IMG/VR virus record: IMGVR_UViG_3300043409_000750
Location: 1-25,986 of that record
Source: a virus
Length of the DNA: 25,986 bases
Strand: one strand, 5' to 3'
The notes below the pieces were generated by a model. It was not told where the DNA came from. It saw nothing but the letters and a program-made list of their open reading frames with translations, and did no database searches. The first letter of the stretch is position 1. Each line of letters begins with the position of its first letter. A program made the position numbers and the translations under genes. Below are positions 15,897 to 21,489 of the stretch, piece after piece.

Positions 15897-16262
15897 TTAA
15901 AGATTATAATTTCCATTTGAATCGTGCGTTTCATTTCCATTTAATGGAGGATTAAATACACTTATTAAAATAACTTCTGTTTCTGCAAAAAAAACATGAG
16001 GTTGATGATTATCTACTAAATACGTTACACCTTCATATATTTCATGTTTGGAATTTGTTGTCAAATCAATTAAATAACCTTTTCCAGAAATACAAGTGCA
16101 TGCCTCTTTATGATTTACATAATGCCATTTATAACCTCCACCTTTATTTATTATTGTTTTCATTAAAGCAAATCCTAATTGATCGCTTTTTAATACTGAT
16201 CGATAACTTGTACCGCCCTCAAATTTAACTCCTGTTAAATCTTTAAAATTAACTGTTTTCAT
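15897..16262 (-). CDS. Ectoine-synthase-like cupin (EctC family), orphan
   Basis: 121 residues, ATG at 16262. The whole chain aligns by eye with L-ectoine synthase: GFALMKTIINKGGGYKWHYV, NHKEACTCISGKGYLIDL, YEGVTYLVDNHQPH and the diagnostic VFNPPLNGNETHDSNGNY. The positions equivalent to the EctC iron ligands Glu57, Tyr85 and His93 are present here as Glu53, Tyr81 and His89, with identical spacing, so metal binding is likely kept. EctC cyclises N-gamma-acetyl-diaminobutyrate, but no EctA or EctB is present, so the phage enzyme probably uses another substrate. It opens a promoter-driven operon with IbrB- and IbrA-like genes. Family is near certain; substrate unknown. Confidence 0.88.
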   Translation of the reverse strand: MKTVNFKDLTGVKFEGGTSYRSVLKSDQLGFALMKTIINKGGGYKWHYVNHKEACTCISGKGYLIDLTTNSKHEIYEGVTYLVDNHQPHVFFAETEVILISVFNPPLNGNETHDSNGNYNL

Positions 16263-16284
16263 ATACTTTGTTTTTAATTGTTTT

Positions 16285-16314
16285 CAAATTTAATCTAAAT
16301 TTTTAATATAGCAA
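16285..16314 (-). promoter_or_regulatory. Promoter of the cupin-IbrB-IbrA operon
   Basis: Minus strand TTG (16314-16312), 19-base spacer, TAAATTTG (16292-16285), 22 bases before the cupin ATG. The leader AATTAAAAACAAAGTATATG matches that at 10367 almost base for base. Confidence 0.75.
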
Positions 16315-16323
16315 CTATCTTTT

Positions 16324-16854
16324 TTAATTATTTTCAATATTTTTTATTTTTGCCTTGTAAATACTAATTATTTCTTTTAACTCATTTGTTGAAAATTTGC
16401 GCGTTTTATCGGATTCATGCTTTAAAATACAAAATTTGTAAAATCCAATTTTAGTAATTAAATTTTCCCTGTATTCAATTAAATTACCGTGTAAATATGT
16501 ATTGCAATATTCACACTGTAAATGTACGTTGTCCTCGTTAAATCGAACGTTCCAATGGTTATTTGCATTGTAAAAATGTCCCGCGTTTTCCTTTAATGCT
16601 GGTTTATTACACGAAATGCAATTTTGCCCCGCATCACGAAGTCGAATAAATTTATTAAAAACCTGCTGTGCTAATTTTATGTAATCCTGAACGGTCATTA
16701 ATTCCGCTTTTAACTTTGCTTTTCGCTTTGTCCATTGCTTTTGCTTTGTTTCGTTTATCCAGTCGGTAACACAATTTGGTTCGAAGCAATTTTTTTGTAA
16801 AAATGCAATCGGTTCGAAACTGTTTTTACAATACTTACATTTTCGCGCTTTCAT
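16324..16854 (-). CDS. ninG: NinG recombination protein
   Basis: 176 residues, ATG at 16854 with an ATGA overlap with the methyltransferase gene. N-terminal zinc site KCKYCKNSF with Cys6, Cys9, Cys23 and Cys28. Then a basic helix region, QQVFNKFIRLRDAGQNCISC (Cys79, Cys82), AGHFYNANNHWNVRFNEDN (His93) and HLQCEYCNTYLHGN (Cys114, Cys117), the HNH-like second zinc region. This order is typical of lambda NinG/Rap, which acts on recombination junctions in phage crosses. It is the last gene of the replication operon. Confidence 0.92.
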   Translation of the reverse strand: MKARKCKYCKNSFEPIAFLQKNCFEPNCVTDWINETKQKQWTKRKAKLKAELMTVQDYIKLAQQVFNKFIRLRDAGQNCISCNKPALKENAGHFYNANNHWNVRFNEDNVHLQCEYCNTYLHGNLIEYRENLITKIGFYKFCILKHESDKTRKFSTNELKEIISIYKAKIKNIENN

Positions 16855-17459
16855 AATTTTATAAATTTAAAAATATGTTCAATTACGGGCAACGTCCATC
16901 CATCGCCTAATAAGGATCCCGCTTTTGCTTTTGATAAAATACTTGTATATCCATCCGGGAAACCTTGTAATCGTTCCATTTCTATTTGATTAACCGTTCG
17001 AACTTTTCCATCCTTATATGAATATAAATTATTATTTGATTCCATTAAACAAGGGCTTTTGCCTTTTGTAACGCGCCCGCGTCTGGTTGTTGAAGCGCTA
17101 CCAACATTTTCTTGTAAAAATAATACTTTTGGATTCAGCTTTTTAACGTGGTTTAATATTTCAACAAACGTAAAAAATAAACTTGATTTTTTGCCGTTTA
17201 TTCCCGCGCGTTTTCCCGCTGCGCTTAAATCTTGACACGGCGAACCGCTTAAAATTAAATCAATGCTTTGCCAATTAATATTCCATTCACGCCATTTTGT
17301 AACATCGCCAACCTGAATTGTGTCCGGGAAATGATATTGAGTTAATTCAATTGCATACGGTTTTATTTCACTTGAATAATATTTATTGACTTTTATACCT
17401 ACATTTTCGAGCGCTTGCCGTCCTGTATTCATTCCATTAAATAAGCTAACTACATTCAT
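16851..17459 (-). CDS. Compact DNA cytosine-5 methyltransferase lacking the middle region
   Basis: 202 residues, ATG at 17459. Motif I SLFNGMNTGRQAL (5-17), motif IV GSPCQDLSAAG with catalytic Cys75, motif VI LQENV (115-119) and motif X LLGDGWTLPVIEHIF (183-197) are all present, as is ERLQGFPDGYT. The roughly 60-120 residues that normally follow ENV, with the motif VIII QNRxR arginines, are absent: ENVGSA runs straight into STTRRGRVTKGKSPCL. Typical phage relatives are 270-350 residues. It may be a minimal enzyme, one needing a partner, or an inactive version. No restriction endonuclease is nearby, so self-protection or regulation is likelier than an R-M system. Confidence 0.88.
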   Translation of the reverse strand: MNVVSLFNGMNTGRQALENVGIKVNKYYSSEIKPYAIELTQYHFPDTIQVGDVTKWREWNINWQSIDLILSGSPCQDLSAAGKRAGINGKKSSLFFTFVEILNHVKKLNPKVLFLQENVGSASTTRRGRVTKGKSPCLMESNNNLYSYKDGKVRTVNQIEMERLQGFPDGYTSILSKAKAGSLLGDGWTLPVIEHIFKFIKL

Positions 17460-17743
17460 AATCCATTTAATAAATTTCCAATATGAATATTCAGGCTTTT
17501 ATTTTCCTGTTTTAGCTTTAAATTTTCCAACTCTAAATCGTGGTTTCTGCTGTTCGTAGCGCGTGTTACTTTATCGCAGTGTGTAAAGTATTGGATTGAT
17601 TCCGCAACTTCGTTTAAACTTTCACGCATTGGATCTAAAATGTCGCTACGTTCCGGGTGCTTTGCTTCAATCTCTTCAATCGAGTTTTTTAGCCTGTAAT
17701 AAAGTACATTTAATCCGGCTTTTCTTTTAATCATTTCAATCAT
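17456..17743 (-). CDS. Coiled-coil protein of the replication operon
   Basis: 95 residues, ATG at 17743, ATGA overlap with the methyltransferase gene. Almost entirely helical: GLNVLYYRLKNSIEEIEAKH, then RESLNEVAESIQYFTHC, and a C-terminal leucine heptad segment NHDLELENLKLKQENKSLNI. It probably forms a homodimer or binds a neighbouring protein. No family recognised. Confidence 0.65.
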   Translation of the reverse strand: MIEMIKRKAGLNVLYYRLKNSIEEIEAKHPERSDILDPMRESLNEVAESIQYFTHCDKVTRATNSRNHDLELENLKLKQENKSLNIHIGNLLNGL

Positions 17744-17755
17744 ATTTTCATTTTT

Positions 17756-18793
17756 TTAAAAAGGTAAATTATTTTCGTTTGCTATTCTTATTTTTTCACT
17801 CGTTGACATTAATTCGGGTACGTTACCTAATTTTAGTTTTGTTGGAAATTGATTTGAAATCGGTTTAATTTCTGCTAAATCTTTTCTATTCGCGTAAACC
17901 TTGTTTCCTAAAATATCGAGCATGTAATATTGGTATTTTGAAACATCCAAATACATTTTATATATACCGTTTTTTGAAACTCCTTTCGGCTTGCTTTTAG
18001 CAACTTTAAAATGTACTTCGTTATCTTGATATTCATTACCGTTTTTATCGTTTAATCCGGCCGGTGGACGCCATGGAATTAAAACCGTTAATCCTTTACG
18101 AAACCAAACTTGACCGCCGGCGAAGTCGCGAGCCGTTGGCATTGGGTAAAATGTTTGATCGTTTTGCGTAATTGGTGCTTGATCCCGAACGTGGTTTATT
18201 ATGCAATTGTGGCGTTTTGTTTTCCTCGCGTTTTTTCTGGCCATTCCTAAAATTCTACTCAAATATTTATCTTCGCGCCCTAAATCCGATTGTATATACT
18301 CTTCAGTTAATTCATTCCATGGATCAATCGTTGTCGTATTTATTGTTATTTCGTGCGTTTTTTCAATTTCATCGACTAATTTATAAAAATTTTCTAAGGT
18401 TAAATCTTCATCAATTGGATCCACGACAATAAAATGATCGTTTACAAACATTTCAGCTGTTATTTGTTCGCCTTGACTCATCGAAAATTCGCCGATTGTG
18501 TACGGTTTCCCGATATATTTATGACAAAGTTCTGAATAAACTTCGGCTGCGCTTCCTGTTTCTGGTGAAAAAATTACATGTTTCCAACCGTGTAAACAAC
18601 TTAAATTAATTAGGAATTCAAACCAAATTTCTGTTTTTCCACTTGCGGGCGCCGCTCCAATATAGGTTGTACAACCCTCTTTTACGGTGTACGGTAATTG
18701 TTCAAAATCCCAACCGATTGATTTTCCACGTACATTTTTCACGTGCCGAATGTTATGTAATTCAGGCTGTAAATCGCTTAATCTTTTATACAT
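17756..18793 (-). CDS. RecA/DnaB-type ATPase, probable replicative helicase
   Basis: 345 residues, ATG at 18793. Walker A is GAAPASGKTE (46-55), after YTVKEGCTTYI. Then come a HVIFSPETGSAAEVYSELCH segment, the DPWNELTE and NHVRDQAPI segments in Walker B and sensor positions, and a conserved PMPTARDFAGGQVWFRKG stretch, all as in DnaB/Twinkle-type RecA folds. No primase or DnaB N-terminal domain is present, so it is a single RecA core plus a C-terminal tail ending NENNLPF, which resembles an SSB-type tip. It follows the winged-helix initiator by one base. Likely loaded at the origin by that protein. Confidence 0.85.
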   Translation of the reverse strand: MYKRLSDLQPELHNIRHVKNVRGKSIGWDFEQLPYTVKEGCTTYIGAAPASGKTEIWFEFLINLSCLHGWKHVIFSPETGSAAEVYSELCHKYIGKPYTIGEFSMSQGEQITAEMFVNDHFIVVDPIDEDLTLENFYKLVDEIEKTHEITINTTTIDPWNELTEEYIQSDLGREDKYLSRILGMARKNARKTKRHNCIINHVRDQAPITQNDQTFYPMPTARDFAGGQVWFRKGLTVLIPWRPPAGLNDKNGNEYQDNEVHFKVAKSKPKGVSKNGIYKMYLDVSKYQYYMLDILGNKVYANRKDLAEIKPISNQFPTKLKLGNVPELMSTSEKIRIANENNLPF

Positions 18794-18794
18794 T

Positions 18795-19418
18795 TTATTC
18801 GTGTATTATTGGTGGACTGTAAACGTTACCGGCATCCGTTCGTAAATATCGAAGCGTATTTAATAAAGTTGTTTTCCAATTAGAAATTTTCCTTTGTTTA
18901 CCGTCCACGTTTACGCACCAATCATTTACTAACCAACTTTTGTACTTCAATTGAACATCTTGTTTGTTTATATTTGGAATTTGACTAACTGAATAAGCTA
19001 AAAATTCATCAATCGACGGTATAGTTATTTCTTTATTTTCTTTCTTTTCTTTATTGTTAGTGGTTACTCGCTGGTTATTCGTTGGTTGCTCGTTTGTTGT
19101 TTCGTTGGTTTCTATTTGATATTTTTCGTAGTTAACTATTTGAATTATAGTACCTTGCGAACTTGTAACGCTGGTTACTTCGTTGGTTGAAATTAGCTTG
19201 TTTAATGCGGTTCTAATTTGTTGTGAACTTAGTCCCGTTTCACGTGCTAATATATCGCGGCTGGTTACAATTGATCCTTTTTTTAGTTCAATTCCTTTAA
19301 ATCTTTTTTGCTTATAATTAGCTTTTAAAACTAAATGCGTAAACAAACGAAAACAATTATTATCGGAATACCATTCCCATTCTAAAATTTGCCTGTGTAA
19401 TTTAATCCAGCCGCTCAT
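18795..19418 (-). CDS. Winged-helix replication initiator-like protein
   Basis: 207 residues, ATG at 19418. The N-terminus SGWIKLHRQILEWEWYSDNN, then LFTHLVLKANYKQKRFKGIE and IVTSRDILARETGLSSQQIR...LNKLISTNEVT, is the winged-helix domain of phage replication proteins. Residues 98-125 are a polar low-complexity linker (NETTNEQPTNNQRVTTNNKE region). The C-terminal part (FLAYSVSQIPNINKQDVQLK; WLVNDWCVN) is DnaD/O-like and probably contacts the ATPase. The linker-coding DNA carries 11-bp iterons, as the lambda O gene carries its origin. It precedes the helicase-like gene by one base. Confidence 0.8.
   Translation of the reverse strand: MSGWIKLHRQILEWEWYSDNNCFRLFTHLVLKANYKQKRFKGIELKKGSIVTSRDILARETGLSSQQIRTALNKLISTNEVTSVTSSQGTIIQIVNYEKYQIETNETTNEQPTNNQRVTTNNKEKKENKEITIPSIDEFLAYSVSQIPNINKQDVQLKYKSWLVNDWCVNVDGKQRKISNWKTTLLNTLRYLRTDAGNVYSPPIIHE
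19061..19112. repeat. Iteron-like 11-bp repeats, candidate replication origin
   Basis: On the plus strand the units TGGTTACTCGC, TGGTTATTCGT and TGGTTGCTCGT follow head to tail at 19061-19093. A degenerate unit TTGTTGTTTCGT and a partial TGGTTTC come next. Two further copies (TGGTTACTTCGT, TGGTTGA) lie at 19172-19190. An AT-rich pyrimidine tract lies beside the array at 19031-19056. The array encodes the polar linker of the initiator-like protein, so the repeats could alternatively reflect low-complexity protein sequence. Confidence 0.6.
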
Positions 19419-19584
19419 CTCTAAATGATTCTAAAGTTTTAATCAATGTAAACGCCTGTTTATTATCAATACAAACAGTTTTTGATTCTCCATTTTCAAA
19501 AATTTCAAAACAAATCCAATCACCTTTTGAAACAATCATTTTATCTTGGTCATTAAATTGACATTGTAAATAAATTTCATTCAT
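19402..19584 (-). CDS. Small unknown protein before the initiator gene
   Basis: 60 residues, ATG at 19584. Sequence NEIYLQCQFNDQDKMIVSKG then DWICFEIFENGESKTVCIDN suggests a small beta-rich fold, ending in a helix. It overlaps the initiator gene by 17 bases. A 7-codon reading frame (MLKNLDL) just upstream ends in ATGA with this start, so translation may be coupled to a leader. Function unknown. Confidence 0.65.
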   Translation of the reverse strand: MNEIYLQCQFNDQDKMIVSKGDWICFEIFENGESKTVCIDNKQAFTLIKTLESFRDERLD

Positions 19585-19604
19585 AAATCTAAATTTTTAA
19601 GCAT

Positions 19605-19697
19605 AAAAAAAACCTCTTAAATCCTTTGGGGTCTGACGTCCAAATTCATTAAAAGGTCTTAATAACTTCTTTAGGTTCTATATTGTCAGACCGAACC
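19605..19697 (-). ncRNA. Structured leader RNA with kissing-loop potential and terminator-like end
   Basis: Minus strand. Hairpin 1 is GGTTC (19697-19693) / GAACC (19678-19674), with loop GGTCTGACAATATA. Hairpin 2 is TTTGG (19644-19640) / CCAAA (19629-19625), with loop ACGTCAGACC. The eight bases GGTCTGAC in loop 1 are the perfect complement of GTCAGACC in loop 2, so the two loops can kiss. Hairpin 2 sits inside an outer stem CCTTTTAA (19656-19649) / TTAAGAGG (19620-19613), followed by eight T. An alternative pairing GGTCT / AGACC is also possible. It sits between a promoter (19703-19730) and the replication operon, like an attenuator or riboregulator. Structure drawn by eye, no homolog search. 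Confidence 0.6.
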
Positions 19698-19702
19698 GTT
19701 TG

Positions 19703-19730
19703 CAAATATACAAATTATTTTCTAATCAAA
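19703..19730 (-). promoter_or_regulatory. Promoter of the replication operon / leader RNA
   Basis: Minus strand TTTG (19730-19727), 16 bases, TATATTTG (19710-19703). Transcription would begin at about 19697, at the first base of hairpin 1 of the leader RNA. The -33 box overlaps the stop region of the 40-residue gene upstream. Confidence 0.65.
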
Positions 19731-19844
19731 CTCATTATTTATCCAAATTTTTAATAATTTTCTTTTTTGGTTTTGATAAACCCTGTTATTCCGAACAATT
19801 AACAGTGTGTTATGGTATCGCGTTAAATTGCGTTTTGCTTTCAT
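19722..19844 (-). CDS. 40-residue basic peptide
   Basis: ATG at 19844, in ATGA overlap with the upstream gene, and TAG at 19722. It starts MKAKRNLTRYHNTLLIVRNN and continues RVYQNQKRKLLKIWINNEFD. It is rich in Arg and Lys, so may bind nucleic acid. The overlap and length support a real small gene, last of the early operon. Confidence 0.55.
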   Translation of the reverse strand: MKAKRNLTRYHNTLLIVRNNRVYQNQKRKLLKIWINNEFD

Positions 19845-20137
19845 AAATAATCGCCCTTAATTACTTTATTTCTAACTAAAAAATTGTGTTTTACAAAACT
19901 TGACATTTCACGTTTGAAATTTCTGTATTCCCAAACGGATCCTAAATCATTTGAATTTATAAACTTCATTTCTTTTTTAATATCTGAAAAATAGTTTATT
20001 TCGGATCCGCTCATTTCCTCGACCAACAGATAATTATTTTTGTAAACTTTTGAGTAAATTGTCCCGATTATTTCATGCGAAACAATTACCGCAAACGGTT
20101 GCTTTTTTTCGTGTAATTCAGCTATTGTATAAAACAT
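19841..20137 (-). CDS. Unknown 98-residue early protein
   Basis: I start at the ATG at 20137 (MFYTIAELHEKKQPFAVIVS). The open frame reaches back only to a TTG at 20152. An SH3-like beta core is suggested by IIGTIYSKVYKNNYLLVEEM. The C-terminal part is basic and helical (VWEYRNFKREMSSFVKHNFL). It overlaps the 28-residue membrane peptide gene by 20 bases and the 40-residue gene by 4. No family recognised. Confidence 0.65.
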   Translation of the reverse strand: MFYTIAELHEKKQPFAVIVSHEIIGTIYSKVYKNNYLLVEEMSGSEINYFSDIKKEMKFINSNDLGSVWEYRNFKREMSSFVKHNFLVRNKVIKGDYL

Positions 20138-20204
20138 AACAAAGCGAAACAAACGAAACCAGCCCCGTAAACATCCAACCGTAAAAAATTATTCTCTCAA
20201 ACAT
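20118..20204 (-). CDS. 28-residue membrane peptide
   Basis: ATG at 20204, TGA at 20118. Sequence MFERIIFYGWMFTGLVSFVS then LCYVLYNS is a single hydrophobic span. It overlaps the following gene by 20 bases. A TAAATTTG box lies four bases upstream of the ATG but without a clear -33 partner. Tentative gene. Confidence 0.4.
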   Translation of the reverse strand: MFERIIFYGWMFTGLVSFVSLCYVLYNS

Positions 20205-20226
20205 ATTGCAAATTTAGTTTATTTTT

Positions 20227-20433
20227 TTATCGTAGTAATTGATATTCATTAATATTATTTTTTTGCGCGTAATCCAAAAGGATTTCAACGCATTTTTCAA
20301 GTTTACGACTGCATCCTAAATAGTTTTGTTTGTAATCTTTATTAATATGCACCACAAAATAATCGTAGGTTCCGTATTCGTGCTTTACAGTACGTTTAAA
20401 AATGTGTTTATACCTGATTTTTTCTGTTTTCAT
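20227..20433 (-). CDS. Unknown 68-residue early protein
   Basis: ATG at 20433. Basic N-terminus (TEKIRYKHIFKRTVKHEYGT), beta segment YDYFVVHINKDYKQNYLGCS, then helix LEKCVEILLDYAQKNN. It may be a small nucleic-acid-binding fold of beta-beta-helix type. It starts one base after the stop of the gene before. No family recognised. Confidence 0.6.
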   Translation of the reverse strand: MKTEKIRYKHIFKRTVKHEYGTYDYFVVHINKDYKQNYLGCSRKLEKCVEILLDYAQKNNINEYQLLR

Positions 20434-20434
20434 G

Positions 20435-20707
20435 TTAATTTATTTTACTTTTTATTACAAATTTTAATTCTCCGTTAATTTCCGATTCTTTGCTTTCGTG
20501 GATTGAATCCGGGTAAAATTGAACGAAATTAAATCTATTTGCGTTTCTTGTTTTTAACGGGTTTTTTATCTCACTCGAATACATTTGTACTCCCGAGCCT
20601 ATTAAGTCGCTTAAAACGGCTAAAACACGCTTTAAATCGACTGCGTTTGTGTACTCTAATGATATGCTAACCTCTTTTGTACGTTGTTTTGGGTTTTTAA
20701 AATTCAT
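20435..20707 (-). CDS. Unknown early protein, paralog of the 21717-21986 product
   Basis: 90 residues from the ATG at 20707. I chose this over 20752 because the paralog starts at the equivalent place (MNFKNPKQRTKEVS here, MNWKNRQRRKKHVD there) and the upstream gene ends at 20715. Shared core: ISLEYTNAVDLKRVLAVLSD-like segment and HESKESEINGELKFVIKSKI. The pattern is a beta strand, a long helix (VDLKRVLAVLSDLIGSG) and beta strands. The two copies flank a block of four small genes. Function unknown. Confidence 0.7.
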   Translation of the reverse strand: MNFKNPKQRTKEVSISLEYTNAVDLKRVLAVLSDLIGSGVQMYSSEIKNPLKTRNANRFNFVQFYPDSIHESKESEINGELKFVIKSKIN

Positions 20708-20714
20708 TTTGTGC

Positions 20715-20957
20715 TCATTTGTTAAAGGTTTCATTGTAGTATTGTTCTGCATTCATATTATAGTGTGATACATTTTCACCACCATCATAAATGCCACAAT
20801 CAAAAGCATAAATTATCTGCTTTTTTTCTTCATTTAATCTATTTTGTGCATCTGTTAAAGCCAATTCTAAAATTTTTAGTAAAGTTGGTTCTGAATCTTT
20901 GCATATTTTCAATGCTTCTTTAAGCCACTCAATATGTTCTTGCATTGCTGTTTTCAT
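20715..20957 (-). CDS. Small helical protein in the repeat-leader cassette
   Basis: 80 residues, ATG at 20957 at the edge of a 23-bp leader repeat. Helical: EHIEWLKEALKICKDSEPTL, LKILELALTDAQNRLNEEKK, then acidic-polar YDGGENVSHYNMNAEQYYNE. Few CG-containing codons compared with neighbours. No family recognised. Confidence 0.65.
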   Translation of the reverse strand: MKTAMQEHIEWLKEALKICKDSEPTLLKILELALTDAQNRLNEEKKQIIYAFDCGIYDGGENVSHYNMNAEQYYNETFNK

Positions 20958-20977
20958 TCTATTCTGATTTAAAGGTT
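20955..20977 (-). repeat. Leader repeat, copy 1 of 3
   Basis: 23 bases identical to 21224-21246 and 21454-21476. On the minus strand each ends in the ATG of a small gene. The repeat has core CTTTAAATCAGAATAG, and copies 1 and 2 contain the stop codon TAA of the preceding gene. Confidence 0.85.
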
Positions 20978-21226
20978 ATTTTTCTCTAATTCTGCAAGTA
21001 AAGCATCTGCTATCATAACAGCAGCATATGGAACATTTTCAGCCATTTCAGTTGGGATATTATGTCTACCTGCAATTGCTTGAACTGATAATCCTGTTGC
21101 TATGTGTACAGCAAAATATTCTCTTTTGGTTAAGCCTATTGGTAAATCATGTGGTGTTTGATTTATAAAACTTTGTTCAGCACCTCTCATTGGGTCTGGA
21201 TAAATTGGTTCTTTTCCGTTTTTCAT
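20969..21226 (-). CDS. Small protein in the repeat-leader cassette
   Basis: 85 residues, ATG at 21226. Starts KNGKEPIYPDPMRGAEQSFI, then TKREYFAVHIATGLSVQAIA, ending LEKNNL. The YFAVHIATGL(S) part fits short phage proteins of the KREYFAAxAMQGLL type, found near replication genes in many phages. Function unknown. It ends inside leader repeat copy 1. Confidence 0.7.
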   Translation of the reverse strand: MKNGKEPIYPDPMRGAEQSFINQTPHDLPIGLTKREYFAVHIATGLSVQAIAGRHNIPTEMAENVPYAAVMIADALLAELEKNNL

Positions 21227-21246
21227 TCTATTCTGATTTAAAGGTT
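21224..21246 (-). repeat. Leader repeat, copy 2 of 3
   Basis: Identical 23 bases as copy 1. It contains the TAA stop of the upstream gene and the ATG of the downstream one. Confidence 0.85.
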
Positions 21247-21456
21247 AATTATTTCTTGTTTAACTTCTTGCCAATAAGAAAACCTATTTGCAAAGTCTTT
21301 TTCTATTAGTTCTTCAATTATTTCATCAACTGCAATTAAGGCGCATTGTTTTGCTGTACTTGGAAACATTAATTCACTTGGAGGAATACAACCTTTTCTA
21401 TTAAATGGGTTTCTGTATTGATTTATTAACTTTTCTGCTTTTTCTTTCGGTGTCAT
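21238..21456 (-). CDS. Small helical protein in the repeat-leader cassette
   Basis: 72 residues, ATG at 21456. Starts MTPKEKAEKLINQYRNPFNR and contains TAKQCALIAVDEIIEELI, a common pattern in small Bacteroidetes phage proteins (KEKAxxLxxxY ... KQCAxIAVDEI). Two helices with a Cys/Pro-containing turn. Function unknown. Confidence 0.7.
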   Translation of the reverse strand: MTPKEKAEKLINQYRNPFNRKGCIPPSELMFPSTAKQCALIAVDEIIEELIEKDFANRFSYWQEVKQEIINL

Positions 21457-21476
21457 TCTATTCTGATTTAAAGGTT
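21454..21476 (-). repeat. Leader repeat, copy 3 of 3
   Basis: Third identical copy. It runs into a 17-base stretch at 21468-21484 that recurs with one change at 20722-20738, so the three-gene cassette is bounded by direct repeats. Confidence 0.85.
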
Positions 21477-21489
21477 TCGTTGTAATTAT

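Noticed and set aside
16851-17459. A restriction-modification system
   Set aside because: No endonuclease gene next to the methyltransferase; neighbours are NinG and a coiled-coil protein in the replication operon.
19061-19112. Short tandem repeats considered as a CRISPR array
   Set aside because: Units are 11 bp head to tail without spacers and lie within a coding region; no cas genes.
19601-19677. A short frame through the leader RNA reading ...FNEFGRQTPKDLRGFFYA
   Set aside because: Looks peptide-like but has no start codon after the upstream in-frame TAG, and the same bases explain the hairpins and the terminator. Kept as RNA.
20209-20216. TAAATTTG box before the 28-residue peptide
   Set aside because: No convincing -33 element, and a transcript would start at or inside the ATG.
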